A DNA stretch of 38,986 nucleotides from a virus. A program made the position numbers and the translations under genes. This document shows, one piece after another, positions 14,079-20,269 of this stretch (position 1 is the stretch's first letter; each line of letters starts with the position of its first letter). The notes beneath the pieces are model-generated. The model had not been told where the DNA came from and made no database searches. It saw only the letters and a program-made list of their open reading frames with translations. Where the stretch lies: IMG/VR virus record IMGVR_UViG_3300025168_000220, positions 1 to 38,986 of that record; one strand, written 5' to 3'.

Positions 14079-14107
14079 TTGACAACGGCATAGTCTTATG
14101 CTAGTGT
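14079..14107 (+). promoter_or_regulatory. Early promoter P3
   Basis: TTGACA (14079-14084), 17 bases, TAGTGT (14102-14107). The -10 box is weak, but TTGACAACGGCATAG and ATGCT are the same as in P2, and TTTAGTCA after the box matches ATAGTCA there. The likely first gene is at 14156. Confidence 0.65.
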
Positions 14108-14155
14108 TTAGTCACAATCAAAAACCAACGACATTAACCAACAGGAGATTAATCA

Positions 14156-14410
14156 ATGTCAAATTTTCAAATCAAAGCACAATCTAACTTTGTGTACCCA
14201 AATGCTATTCAAACTAAATATGTTACTTATGTTACTGTTAAAGGACAGGTAGCTAAGAATGGTGGTAAAAATGCTCTGAAGGTTTCAAGAGCAAAGACAG
14301 GTGGTGCTGTTAGTTCAATCAATGGTGAATTTTATAAAGGTGGGTGGTATATGCCTAAAGAAGATGTGCGTGAGTTAGACCTATACAAGGTTGCACATAC
14401 TGTACTGTAA
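14156..14410 (+). CDS. Early protein of unknown function
   Basis: An 84-residue protein with a CAGGAGATT site before ATG at 14156. It seems mostly beta-stranded (TKYVTYVTVKGQVAKN), with a Gly-rich turn and a C-terminal part EFYKGGWYMPKEDVRELDL. It is moderately basic, has no cysteine and no signal peptide. Palindrome copy 5 begins two bases after its stop. Unrecognised; probably a small early host-directed or regulatory protein by position only. Confidence 0.72.
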   Translation: MSNFQIKAQSNFVYPNAIQTKYVTYVTVKGQVAKNGGKNALKVSRAKTGGAVSSINGEFYKGGWYMPKEDVRELDLYKVAHTVL

Positions 14411-14412
14411 AC

Positions 14413-14429
14413 TGTCAATTGAATTGACA
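14413..14429. repeat. Palindrome copy 5, just after a stop codon
   Basis: Perfect arms with central G (TGTCAATTGAATTGACA). It starts two bases after TAA of the 84-residue gene and is followed by CTTT, ahead of the next gene's AAAAGGA site. Confidence 0.95.
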
Positions 14430-14484
14430 CTTTGAAGGGTGGCACAATCCTGTGTCACCTATATAAAACTAAAAGGATAAAATT

Positions 14485-14688
14485 ATGTCAGATATAAATA
14501 ATAGTAACTATACTATGCTACATGTAGAAGCACGAGTTGATGAACTTATGAGTGAAGGTAAAAATTCATCTTTAAGAGGTTGGTCTGCATCTAAAATAAG
14601 AGAAGTTATATCATTAGAATTTGATGAAGGTGCGAGTAATTATGCGTGGTCTTACATTAAAGATTTACATGGACATGGAGATAAGTAA
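14485..14688 (+). CDS. Small early protein
   Basis: A 67-residue, acidic protein with an AAAAGGA site before ATG at 14485. It is probably all helical: MLHVEARVDELMSEGKN and SASKIREVISLEFDEG. The middle segment SLRGWSASKIREVI has a helix-turn-helix-like look, but the match is too weak to call DNA binding. The stop overlaps the start of the next gene (TAATG). Unrecognised. Confidence 0.7.
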   Translation: MSDINNSNYTMLHVEARVDELMSEGKNSSLRGWSASKIREVISLEFDEGASNYAWSYIKDLHGHGDK

Positions 14689-14795
14689 TGAATGATGATG
14701 AAGTAGAATTATTAGAAGATGAGTTTGATGAAGGAACTCAACAATCAATTGATGAATTTATTAGTAACGTGAATTTAGGAGAAGACAATGACTAA
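14688..14795 (+). CDS. Very small acidic protein
   Basis: A 35-residue frame whose ATG overlaps the previous stop and whose end overlaps the next gene by 8 bases, a packing that supports translation. More than a third of the residues are Asp or Glu (DDEVELLEDEFDEG). It might be a DNA mimic or a coupling peptide for translation of the next gene. Confidence is limited by size. Confidence 0.5.
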   Translation: MNDDEVELLEDEFDEGTQQSIDEFISNVNLGEDND

Positions 14796-15129
14796 CTTTA
14801 GAAAAGCAATAGTACATCATGCAGAAGATATATCTGCTTGGAGAAACCCAAACGTAGAGAGTCAGATGCATTGGGTAGCAGACTTATTTGTAAACAATAG
14901 CCTACCTACAGTTGAGCATATGCTAGAGGATATATATAAACGAACTAACAACATAGAAGACAGTTGGGTTGACAATGATGGTGTTATTTGCTATAAAACT
15001 CCTATGAATGGCAGAGGTCATAGGTCTACATCAGTAGGAGATACTATACAACTGTGGACAACTGAAGCCTATCATAGTCGTTGGAAGGTATCCTTTGATG
15101 GGTTTGAAAATCTTGACGAGGTAGAATAA
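14788..15129 (+). CDS. Early protein of unknown function
   Basis: A 113-residue protein with TAGGAGAAG before ATG at 14788. It has a helical N-terminal half (WVADLFVNNSLPTVEHMLED, IYKRTNNIEDSW) and a strand-rich C-terminal half with GHRSTSVGDTIQLW and HSRWKVSFDGFENL. It has a single cysteine and no membrane segment. Palindrome copy 6 lies 10 bases after its stop. No family is recognised. Confidence 0.75.
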   Translation: MTNFRKAIVHHAEDISAWRNPNVESQMHWVADLFVNNSLPTVEHMLEDIYKRTNNIEDSWVDNDGVICYKTPMNGRGHRSTSVGDTIQLWTTEAYHSRWKVSFDGFENLDEVE

Positions 15130-15138
15130 AACATTAAC

Positions 15139-15155
15139 TGTCAATTCAATTGACA
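15139..15155. repeat. Palindrome copy 6, between two genes
   Basis: Perfect TGTCAATTCAATTGACA, 10 bases after a stop and 20 before the next start; followed by CTTTAAC and the AAGGAG ribosome site. Confidence 0.95.
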
Positions 15156-15175
15156 CTTTAACAAGGAGATATGTT

Positions 15176-15913
15176 ATGACACATATAATATATGATGGCA
15201 ATTCTTTACTAGATGGCAAACCAATCGTGGTTATTGCCATACCTAAATCTAGTAATAACAAGACAGGTAATATGGTGCAGACGTTCATCATCTGTAAAGA
15301 TACAGACCCTATTACTGCAAGTAGACGAGGTGAAGATTACTCTATCTGTGGCAACTGTATACATAGAGGTATACCTAATCACAAGAAGAATAGTGGTGGT
15401 GCAGATAAACGTAGTTGTTATGTTATGTTACTAGGTGTGCTGTCTGTGTACAAGGCATACAAGAAAGGTAACTATACACTAGCACAAGGACATGATGGCT
15501 TAGCACAGTTAGGTGCAGACAGAGAGGTACGGCTAGGTACTTATGGAGATACAAGTGCTGTTCCGAGTTATGTATGGGATAGCCTACTGTCTAAGTCGAG
15601 TGGTAGGACAGGTTATACACATCAGCACAATGTAGAAGGTGCAGACGTTAGACCTGACTTGTGTATGATTAGTGCAGATACTAAGGAACAAGCAGAGTAT
15701 CATTGGTCACTAGGTCATAGAACATTTAGAGTAGGTAAGTCTATACATGATATGGTCAAAGGTAAAGAGATACTATGTCCTGCATCAGAAGAAGCAGGTA
15801 GACGTACTAACTGTAAGAAGTGTCAGTTGTGTAGTGGCAACACTATTACTGCTAAGAATATATTTATACCTGCTCATGGCACAGGTAAAAACAATTATCA
15901 AACTGTCAATTGA
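15176..15913 (+). CDS. Cysteine-rich conserved phage protein (DUF7227-like)
   Basis: A 245-residue protein with an AAGGAG site before ATG at 15176. It opens MTHIIYDGNSLLDGKPIVVI, and then shows ICGNCIHRG (C58, C61), RSCYV (C81), VRLGTYGDTSAVP, TGYTHQH, LCMIS, EILCPASEEAGRRTNC and CKKCQLCSG near the end. These cysteines suggest two metal or Fe-S clusters. I recognise this order of motifs as a phage family of unknown function that I believe is catalogued as DUF7227. The last codons (T-V-N-stop) come from palindrome copy 7, so the stop itself was supplied by the repeat. Confidence 0.75.
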   Translation: MTHIIYDGNSLLDGKPIVVIAIPKSSNNKTGNMVQTFIICKDTDPITASRRGEDYSICGNCIHRGIPNHKKNSGGADKRSCYVMLLGVLSVYKAYKKGNYTLAQGHDGLAQLGADREVRLGTYGDTSAVPSYVWDSLLSKSSGRTGYTHQHNVEGADVRPDLCMISADTKEQAEYHWSLGHRTFRVGKSIHDMVKGKEILCPASEEAGRRTNCKKCQLCSGNTITAKNIFIPAHGTGKNNYQTVN

Positions 15914-15920
15914 ATTGACA
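15904..15920. repeat. Palindrome copy 7, containing a stop codon
   Basis: Perfect arms with central G (TGTCAATTGAATTGACA). The central TGA at 15911-15913 is the stop of the 245-residue gene, in the same frame as copies 2 and 4. Confidence 0.95.
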
Positions 15921-15958
15921 CTTAACATGACCATATTTTTTATCGAAGGGAGAATGTA

Positions 15959-16114
15959 ATGATTAAACCAATCAATCCCATAGCTAAGGCTATGTTAAAA
16001 GAAAGAAGAAAGAAGCAAGTTGTATCCTCTAAAAAAGTTTACAGTAGAAAGAAGGAGGGAAAATATGCAGATACATTTCGAGAAAATAAAAGTAAAGAAG
16101 AAGCCCAAGAATAA
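15959..16114 (+). CDS. Small basic phage protein (NPIAKAMLKERRKK type)
   Basis: A 51-residue frame with GGGAG before ATG at 15959. The pattern INPIAKAMLKERRKKQVV, then SSKKVYSRK is very recurrent in T7-like and other marine podophages as a tiny uncharacterised protein. It overlaps the next gene by 50 bases in another frame. The cluster of arginine and lysine suggests nucleic acid or RNA polymerase contact. Function unknown. Confidence 0.75.
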   Translation: MIKPINPIAKAMLKERRKKQVVSSKKVYSRKKEGKYADTFRENKSKEEAQE

Positions 16115-16211
16115 GTGGGTTAAACAACAATACGTTAAGGAACGTAAATCAAAAGAAAAATATAAAATACACACAATGAAAAAAACCTTAGGAGGGTTTA
16201 GACAATTATGA
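16065..16211 (+). CDS. Small lysine-rich protein, long overlap
   Basis: A 48-residue frame from ATG at 16065, preceded by an excellent GGAGGG site that lies inside the upstream gene; the region before it is read in two frames. It is extremely basic (KIKVKKKPKNKWVKQQYVK). The end overlaps the next start by 4 bases. The strong ribosome site supports translation, but no family is recognised. Confidence 0.6.
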   Translation: MQIHFEKIKVKKKPKNKWVKQQYVKERKSKEKYKIHTMKKTLGGFRQL

Positions 16212-16783
16212 AAATTAAAAAAATAATTAAACTATTAGAGTGCATTGAAGATGGCAAACTTCCAAGAGATATGCATGAGTTAAGTACATATACACAAGGG
16301 ACAGGGACTTGGATAGACATTAATGAGATGGATTTTGTTCATGTTATGAGGGCTTTTGAAAATATGCAAGACTCTCTTGCTGAAGAAGTAAAGACACCTG
16401 TATCTCAAGACAATCAGATATTTGCTCTAGAAGAAAAAGTATCTCAACTGCTAGAAGAAGCACAGAGGTTAGTCAAATCAAAGATTATGTTAAAGGAACA
16501 AATAAAAGCCTACGAAAAAGAAAGGCAAGGCTTATACAGAAGGCTTGAGGAAAAGTCTTACAACGAAGTATCTACACCACGTTATGTATTCAGCGAAGTA
16601 CCTAACGATAGTGATGGTCAGAGATTTACTGATGACATGAAGACATATCTCAATAAGGCAAGATATACCTTGCGTGTTAGAGGTCAGCATATTAAAGATG
16701 AATACAAAGGTACAGGTGCTACGGCATATGGTCAGAGTATAGAACAATCAACACACCTAAGAGTATACATAGAGGAGAAGTAA
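16208..16783 (+). CDS. Coiled-coil protein of unknown function
   Basis: A 191-residue protein whose ATG overlaps the previous stop (ATGA); GGAGG lies 13 bases before. Residues about 70-120 form a likely coiled coil (FALEEKVSQLLEEAQRLVKS, KEQIKAYEKERQG). The C-terminal part (RFTDDMKTYLNKARYTL, GTGATAYGQSIEQSTH) looks globular. There is no signal peptide or cysteine pattern. It may be an early adaptor that binds another protein; no family is recognised. Confidence 0.75.
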   Translation: MKIKKIIKLLECIEDGKLPRDMHELSTYTQGTGTWIDINEMDFVHVMRAFENMQDSLAEEVKTPVSQDNQIFALEEKVSQLLEEAQRLVKSKIMLKEQIKAYEKERQGLYRRLEEKSYNEVSTPRYVFSEVPNDSDGQRFTDDMKTYLNKARYTLRVRGQHIKDEYKGTGATAYGQSIEQSTHLRVYIEEK

Positions 16784-16981
16784 ATGACTTTCAGATTGCA
16801 AGGTAAAGAACTTGATTTGTTTAAAGAAAAATGTAACAAAGCTGATAAAGTATTTGACAATGGTGGTACATACATATGCCCTGTATGTGATGGTTCAGGT
16901 CAATTATGTGATGTTGATTATCAAGGTTCAGAATGTGAACTCATAGAACGAGAAATGTTAGGAGATAGATACTATGGATAA
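16784..16981 (+). CDS. Small zinc-finger-like protein
   Basis: A 65-residue protein with a GAGGAGAAG site before ATG at 16784. YICPVCDGSGQLCDVDY gives C32-x2-C35-x6-C42 and a further C51, so a zinc site is likely. CPVCDGSGQ follows the CxxCxGxG rule of DnaJ zinc repeats, as in the polymerase insert of this phage. A short acidic C-terminal tail follows. Unrecognised; it could be a small adaptor of the methyltransferase gene just downstream or of DNA metabolism. Confidence 0.7.
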   Translation: MTFRLQGKELDLFKEKCNKADKVFDNGGTYICPVCDGSGQLCDVDYQGSECELIEREMLGDRYYG

Positions 16982-17016
16982 CAAAATTGAAGCTATGAAA
17001 GTGGAGGGTTAAAATA

Positions 17017-18081
17017 ATGAATGTATTAAGTTTATTTGATGGTATGTCATGTGGACAGATAGCACTTAACAGAGCAGGTGTGAAGTACAACAATTACTTT
17101 GCATCTGAGATAGACAAATATGCTATCAAGGTAGCAAAGGCTAACTACCCACACACTATACATGTAGGAGATGTTACACAGATAGGTAGACCATCTTCTG
17201 ATAACATTGACCTGCTCATGGGTGGTTCACCTTGTCAGGGGTTTAGTGTAGCAGGTAAACAGCTAGACTTTAATGACCCACGTAGCAAACTATTCTTTGA
17301 GTTTGTTAGGTTAAAAGATGAGTTAAAACCTAAGTACTTTCTTATGGAGAATGTACCTATGAAACAAGATTCGCAGGACATTATTACAAAGTATCTAGGT
17401 GTCAAGCCTGTCACTATAAACAGTAGCTTGTTCTCAGCACAGAATAGAAAGAGATTGTATTGGACTAACATACCCTTTGACACAATGCCTACGGCAGATA
17501 AGTGCATAGTATTGCAGGACGTACTAGAAGAAGATGGCATTGCCAATGAACTTATGACTAACAAACTAGGTAAGTCACATTGCATTACAGCACGATACAA
17601 TGGTGCAGTATGGTGGAACAGTATACAACGTAAGCAACGTACTATGGTACAAGTAGGTGAAGCTGACAACATCAAAGGCTTTGACAGTATCAAACGTATA
17701 TACTCATCTAGTGGGAAGTCTCCCACACTTACCACAATGCAAGGTGGGCATAGAGAACCGAAGGTAGCAATAGGTAGGATTGTTAATCGTAGATTAGATG
17801 AGCATGGTATTCGTAAGGATACTCAACTTGACCTACCATTTACTAATCAGCTAGAGATAGGTGACTCAGGTAAATCTAATTGCCTGACTACATTTACAAA
17901 AGATAATGTACTTGTAGAGGGTATGCAATGGAGAAAGCTAACACCATTAGAATGTGAGCGATTGCAGACTGTACCTGACAACTACACTAATCACGTGTCC
18001 AATAGCCAACGATATAAAATGTTAGGCAATGGTTGGACAGTTGATGTAATAGCACACATAATGAAAGGTATAAATCAATAA
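17017..18081 (+). CDS. DNA (cytosine-5) methyltransferase
   Basis: A 354-residue Dcm-type enzyme that transfers a methyl group from S-adenosylmethionine to C5 of cytosine. Motif I is LSLFDGMSCG (8-13), motif IV is GGSPCQGFS with nucleophile C73, motif VI is MENV (E111), motif VIII is QNRKRLYW, and the C-terminal motif X is LGNGWTVDVIAHI. The variable part between about 170 and 300 is the target recognition domain. No partner endonuclease is visible nearby, so it probably protects phage DNA from host restriction or marks it, rather than forming its own restriction system. The GC content is slightly above that of the neighbours. Confidence 0.93.
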   Translation: MNVLSLFDGMSCGQIALNRAGVKYNNYFASEIDKYAIKVAKANYPHTIHVGDVTQIGRPSSDNIDLLMGGSPCQGFSVAGKQLDFNDPRSKLFFEFVRLKDELKPKYFLMENVPMKQDSQDIITKYLGVKPVTINSSLFSAQNRKRLYWTNIPFDTMPTADKCIVLQDVLEEDGIANELMTNKLGKSHCITARYNGAVWWNSIQRKQRTMVQVGEADNIKGFDSIKRIYSSSGKSPTLTTMQGGHREPKVAIGRIVNRRLDEHGIRKDTQLDLPFTNQLEIGDSGKSNCLTTFTKDNVLVEGMQWRKLTPLECERLQTVPDNYTNHVSNSQRYKMLGNGWTVDVIAHIMKGINQ

Positions 18082-18097
18082 AAAGGAGAACTAGAAG

Positions 18098-18316
18098 ATG
18101 ACAAATGTAATTACAAAATGGGTAGCTGAACACAATAGTAATGCTACATTAATAAATACTGTAAACATAACAGACAAGATAAGTACTGTTGATAAAGAAT
18201 TGATTAGTGAAATGGTTAAAGATACACTTATAGACATGGGTATACTCATTGAAGGTGGTATGTTTGATTGGAACTTATCAGTAGATTATGATACAGAAGA
18301 TTATACAGGAGAATGA
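18098..18316 (+). CDS. Small acidic protein of unknown function
   Basis: A 72-residue protein with AAGGAG before ATG at 18098, 17 bases after the methyltransferase stop. It looks helical then extended (VTKWVAEH at the start, DKELISEMVKDTLIDMGIL, and a C-terminus DYDTEDYTGE that is strongly acidic). The next gene follows after three bases. No family is recognised. Confidence 0.7.
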   Translation: MTNVITKWVAEHNSNATLINTVNITDKISTVDKELISEMVKDTLIDMGILIEGGMFDWNLSVDYDTEDYTGE

Positions 18317-18319
18317 ATA

Positions 18320-18751
18320 ATGATTGTTGAAGCATTAATGTGCCTAGCACTTAACGTATACCATGAAGCTAAGAATCAAAGTTTCATAGGGCAAGTAGCA
18401 GTAGCACAAGTGACTATGAATAGAGTAAAAGATGAACGATACCCTGACACAGTATGTGAAGTCGTTAAGCAAGGTCCAACCTACTCATGGAAGTCTGACT
18501 ATCCTGTGCGTAACAGATGCCAATTTAGTTGGTACTGTGATGGCAAGAGTGATAAGGCTAAGGATAAAGATGCATGGGAGTATGCTTTGCTAGTGTCACA
18601 TGGTGTATACTATGGTAACCTAGATGACTTTGTAGAAGGTGCTACACACTACCATGCTCATTATGTGACACCATCATGGGCAAGTAGCAAGACTTATATA
18701 ACTAGAATAGAAGACCACATATTTTATAGATGGGATATTAATTATGAATAA
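18320..18751 (+). CDS. Cell wall hydrolase (SleB / Hydrolase_2 type)
   Basis: A 143-residue protein with CLALNVYHEAKNQSFIGQ (catalytic E16 in the YHEA motif), AVAQVTMNRV, QFSWYCDG, then GATHYHAHYVTPSWA, which together are the signature of SleB-like N-acetylmuramyl hydrolases that split peptidoglycan. It lacks a signal peptide, like most endolysins. It sits in the rightward, presumably early-to-middle block, apart from the GH24 lysozyme, so its role may differ (superinfection or entry), or it may be a second endolysin. The stop overlaps the next start by 8 bases. Confidence 0.88.
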   Translation: MIVEALMCLALNVYHEAKNQSFIGQVAVAQVTMNRVKDERYPDTVCEVVKQGPTYSWKSDYPVRNRCQFSWYCDGKSDKAKDKDAWEYALLVSHGVYYGNLDDFVEGATHYHAHYVTPSWASSKTYITRIEDHIFYRWDINYE

Positions 18752-19187
18752 ATATACAGTAGTCTACGTTGCTCATAGTAGATATGATTCAGTTCTAGAT
18801 GAACCAAGAACTAGAGTTGAATATGTGCAAGGTAATACATTAGAAGAAGCCATAGATGCACATATAAAATATATGAAAGGTTGGGCAATACATGATATCA
18901 TAGGAGAGGTAGTTTATCTAGATGGTCATGTAAAACAACATGATATAGGACATGGTATAGGTCATGCTATGGGTCATACACACACAGACGTTATTATAAC
19001 AGGTATAAATAATAGTAAAATTAAATTTGATAAAAATAGAGAAGAAATACTTACTAAACACCTAGAAGAAACACAAGAAGATGACCCACATATAGCTTGT
19101 TTTAGTTATCCAAATTGTGATGAAGCACCTCTTGGATGTATTGCTGTTATGGGTAGTGACGTTGAACCTTATGGAAATAAAGATTAG
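18744..19187 (+). CDS. Histidine-rich protein
   Basis: A 147-residue protein starting at ATG 18744 inside the end of the hydrolase gene. The N-terminal 60 residues (NKYTVVYVAHSRYDS, NTLEEAIDAHIKYM) may form an alpha-beta fold. Residues 62-80 are GHVKQHDIGHGIGHAMGHT-H, seven histidines, a GHxxGHxxGH pattern resembling metal-binding stretches. A polar acidic linker and CFSYPNCDEAPLGC with three cysteines follow. It is likely a metal-binding protein; no family is recognised. Confidence 0.72.
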   Translation: MNKYTVVYVAHSRYDSVLDEPRTRVEYVQGNTLEEAIDAHIKYMKGWAIHDIIGEVVYLDGHVKQHDIGHGIGHAMGHTHTDVIITGINNSKIKFDKNREEILTKHLEETQEDDPHIACFSYPNCDEAPLGCIAVMGSDVEPYGNKD

Positions 19188-19198
19188 GAGATTTAGTT

Positions 19199-19366
19199 AT
19201 GAGTAAAATTAAATGGAGAATAATTAAAAATAATTTAGGCAATGGTACAACAGAGTATCAAGTATCAGATGGTGATGTAGGAGAACGCACAGTATCCTAT
19301 GACTTTGATAATAGGCTAGATGCAGAGAATTGTTTGTACGATATAGAAAGGAAAGAACATGAATAG
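19199..19366 (+). CDS. Small protein of unknown function
   Basis: A 55-residue frame with AGGAGATT before ATG at 19199, overlapping the next gene by 8 bases. It reads MSKIKWRIIKNNLGNGTTE, then YQVSDGDVGERTVSYDF, ending in a charged helix (RLDAENCLYDIERKE). The layout, strand-turn-strand then helix, is plausible for a small fold. Unrecognised. Confidence 0.65.
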   Translation: MSKIKWRIIKNNLGNGTTEYQVSDGDVGERTVSYDFDNRLDAENCLYDIERKEHE

Positions 19367-19862
19367 ATTTATTATAGAAGAGTCACCACAAAAGATTGCA
19401 CAATCTTTATGCGACCAACACATAGTCAAGATGCCATTAGAAGAAGCACAGATGTTATGTACTGCACTGTGGCATGTTGCACCTAAGTATGCAGAAACTT
19501 GTGGTTTGTACAAACCTGTGCATCAGAAACATCCCTGTACTCTATGGGCTATGGAGAGTCACAGGAATTATAAGTTTGCTTTTAGGTTGTATCATCATAT
19601 GCTAGATGAATATACAAGTAGGTATGGTAGAATACATGGAGCAAAGAAACACTACAACTCTCTGATGAATGGTGTATCACTAATACCTGAAGGTCATATA
19701 ACACAACACCCACAATGTTTTAGTGGGCTAGATGAACTCAAGACAGATGAGTTTTACCCTATCCATGCCTATCGTGCATTTTATAATGTTGACAAAGCAA
19801 GATTTGCAAGGTATAAGTATACTGACAGACCAACATGGTTTAAGGAGGTATATTATGGATAA
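19359..19862 (+). CDS. Conserved phage protein (CDQHIVKMPLE family)
   Basis: A 167-residue protein with AGAAAGGAA before ATG at 19359. Motifs are LCDQHIVKMPLEEAQMLCTA (residues 18-37), VHQKHPCTLWAMES (about 54-67), HRNYKFAFRLYHHMLDEYTS, RYGRIHGAKKH and DEFYPIHAYRAFY, ending in RPTWFKEVYYG. I know this order of motifs from a widespread phage family; some database entries have linked similar proteins to DNA repair glycosylases, but I cannot confirm this here. The conserved His, Lys and Glu residues suggest an enzyme on nucleic acid or nucleotides. Confidence 0.72.
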   Translation: MNRFIIEESPQKIAQSLCDQHIVKMPLEEAQMLCTALWHVAPKYAETCGLYKPVHQKHPCTLWAMESHRNYKFAFRLYHHMLDEYTSRYGRIHGAKKHYNSLMNGVSLIPEGHITQHPQCFSGLDELKTDEFYPIHAYRAFYNVDKARFARYKYTDRPTWFKEVYYG

Positions 19863-19986
19863 AGATGACCTACTTGAGGTTAAAAGAGAAAAGAATGTTC
19901 GTAGAATTAAGCAACGAATATTAACAGTAAGAAGAATTAGTCAACAACAACAAAACAAGGAGAAGAATAATGACAAAAATAAATAA
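19855..19986 (+). CDS. Small basic protein
   Basis: A 43-residue frame from ATG at 19855 with a perfect AAGGAGG site seven bases before. It is rich in Arg, Lys and Gln (KNVRRIKQRILTVRRISQQQ), probably one long helix, and overlaps both neighbours (8 and 17 bases). The ribosome site argues that it is translated. Function unknown. Confidence 0.6.
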   Translation: MDKDDLLEVKREKNVRRIKQRILTVRRISQQQQNKEKNNDKNK

Positions 19987-20266
19987 AGCTTTTAAAGTAG
20001 ACTTAGATAATAAGGATATACTCGTAACAGGTGAACAACGTCTAGAATTTTTAAGGCTGCACAATAAATTGAGAGAAATGGTGCAGTATATAGATGAGTG
20101 TAGAGATATAACAGTTAATCATCTAACTACACTTGATGAACTTACTCATTTATTACATAGTTCATTGCATTTTGCCCCACAAAAAGATGAAAGAAATGAT
20201 AGTCCAGCACATTGGAAAGACTATGTATTTAATTCTGATGAACTAGCTTGGAAAAGAATAAATTAG
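19970..20266 (+). CDS. Small protein of unknown function
   Basis: A 98-residue protein with AAGGAGAAG before ATG at 19970. It is mostly helical (EQRLEFLRLHNKLREMVQ, then LTTLDELTHLLHSSLHF) with a polar C-terminus (DSPAHWKDYVFNSDEL). No membrane segment or cysteine cluster. It is the last gene before promoter P4 and the replication block. Unrecognised. Confidence 0.72.
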   Translation: MTKINKAFKVDLDNKDILVTGEQRLEFLRLHNKLREMVQYIDECRDITVNHLTTLDELTHLLHSSLHFAPQKDERNDSPAHWKDYVFNSDELAWKRIN

Positions 20267-20269
20267 ATA

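Noticed and set aside
12393-15920. CRISPR array made of the TGTCAATT palindromes
   Set aside because: The repeats are 17 bases, 351 to 765 bases apart, with genes between them, and no spacer-like units or cas genes are present.
16974-17012. A 12-codon frame (ATG to TAA) between the zinc-finger and methyltransferase genes
   Set aside because: Too short to support, although GTGGAGG inside it could serve the methyltransferase as ribosome site.
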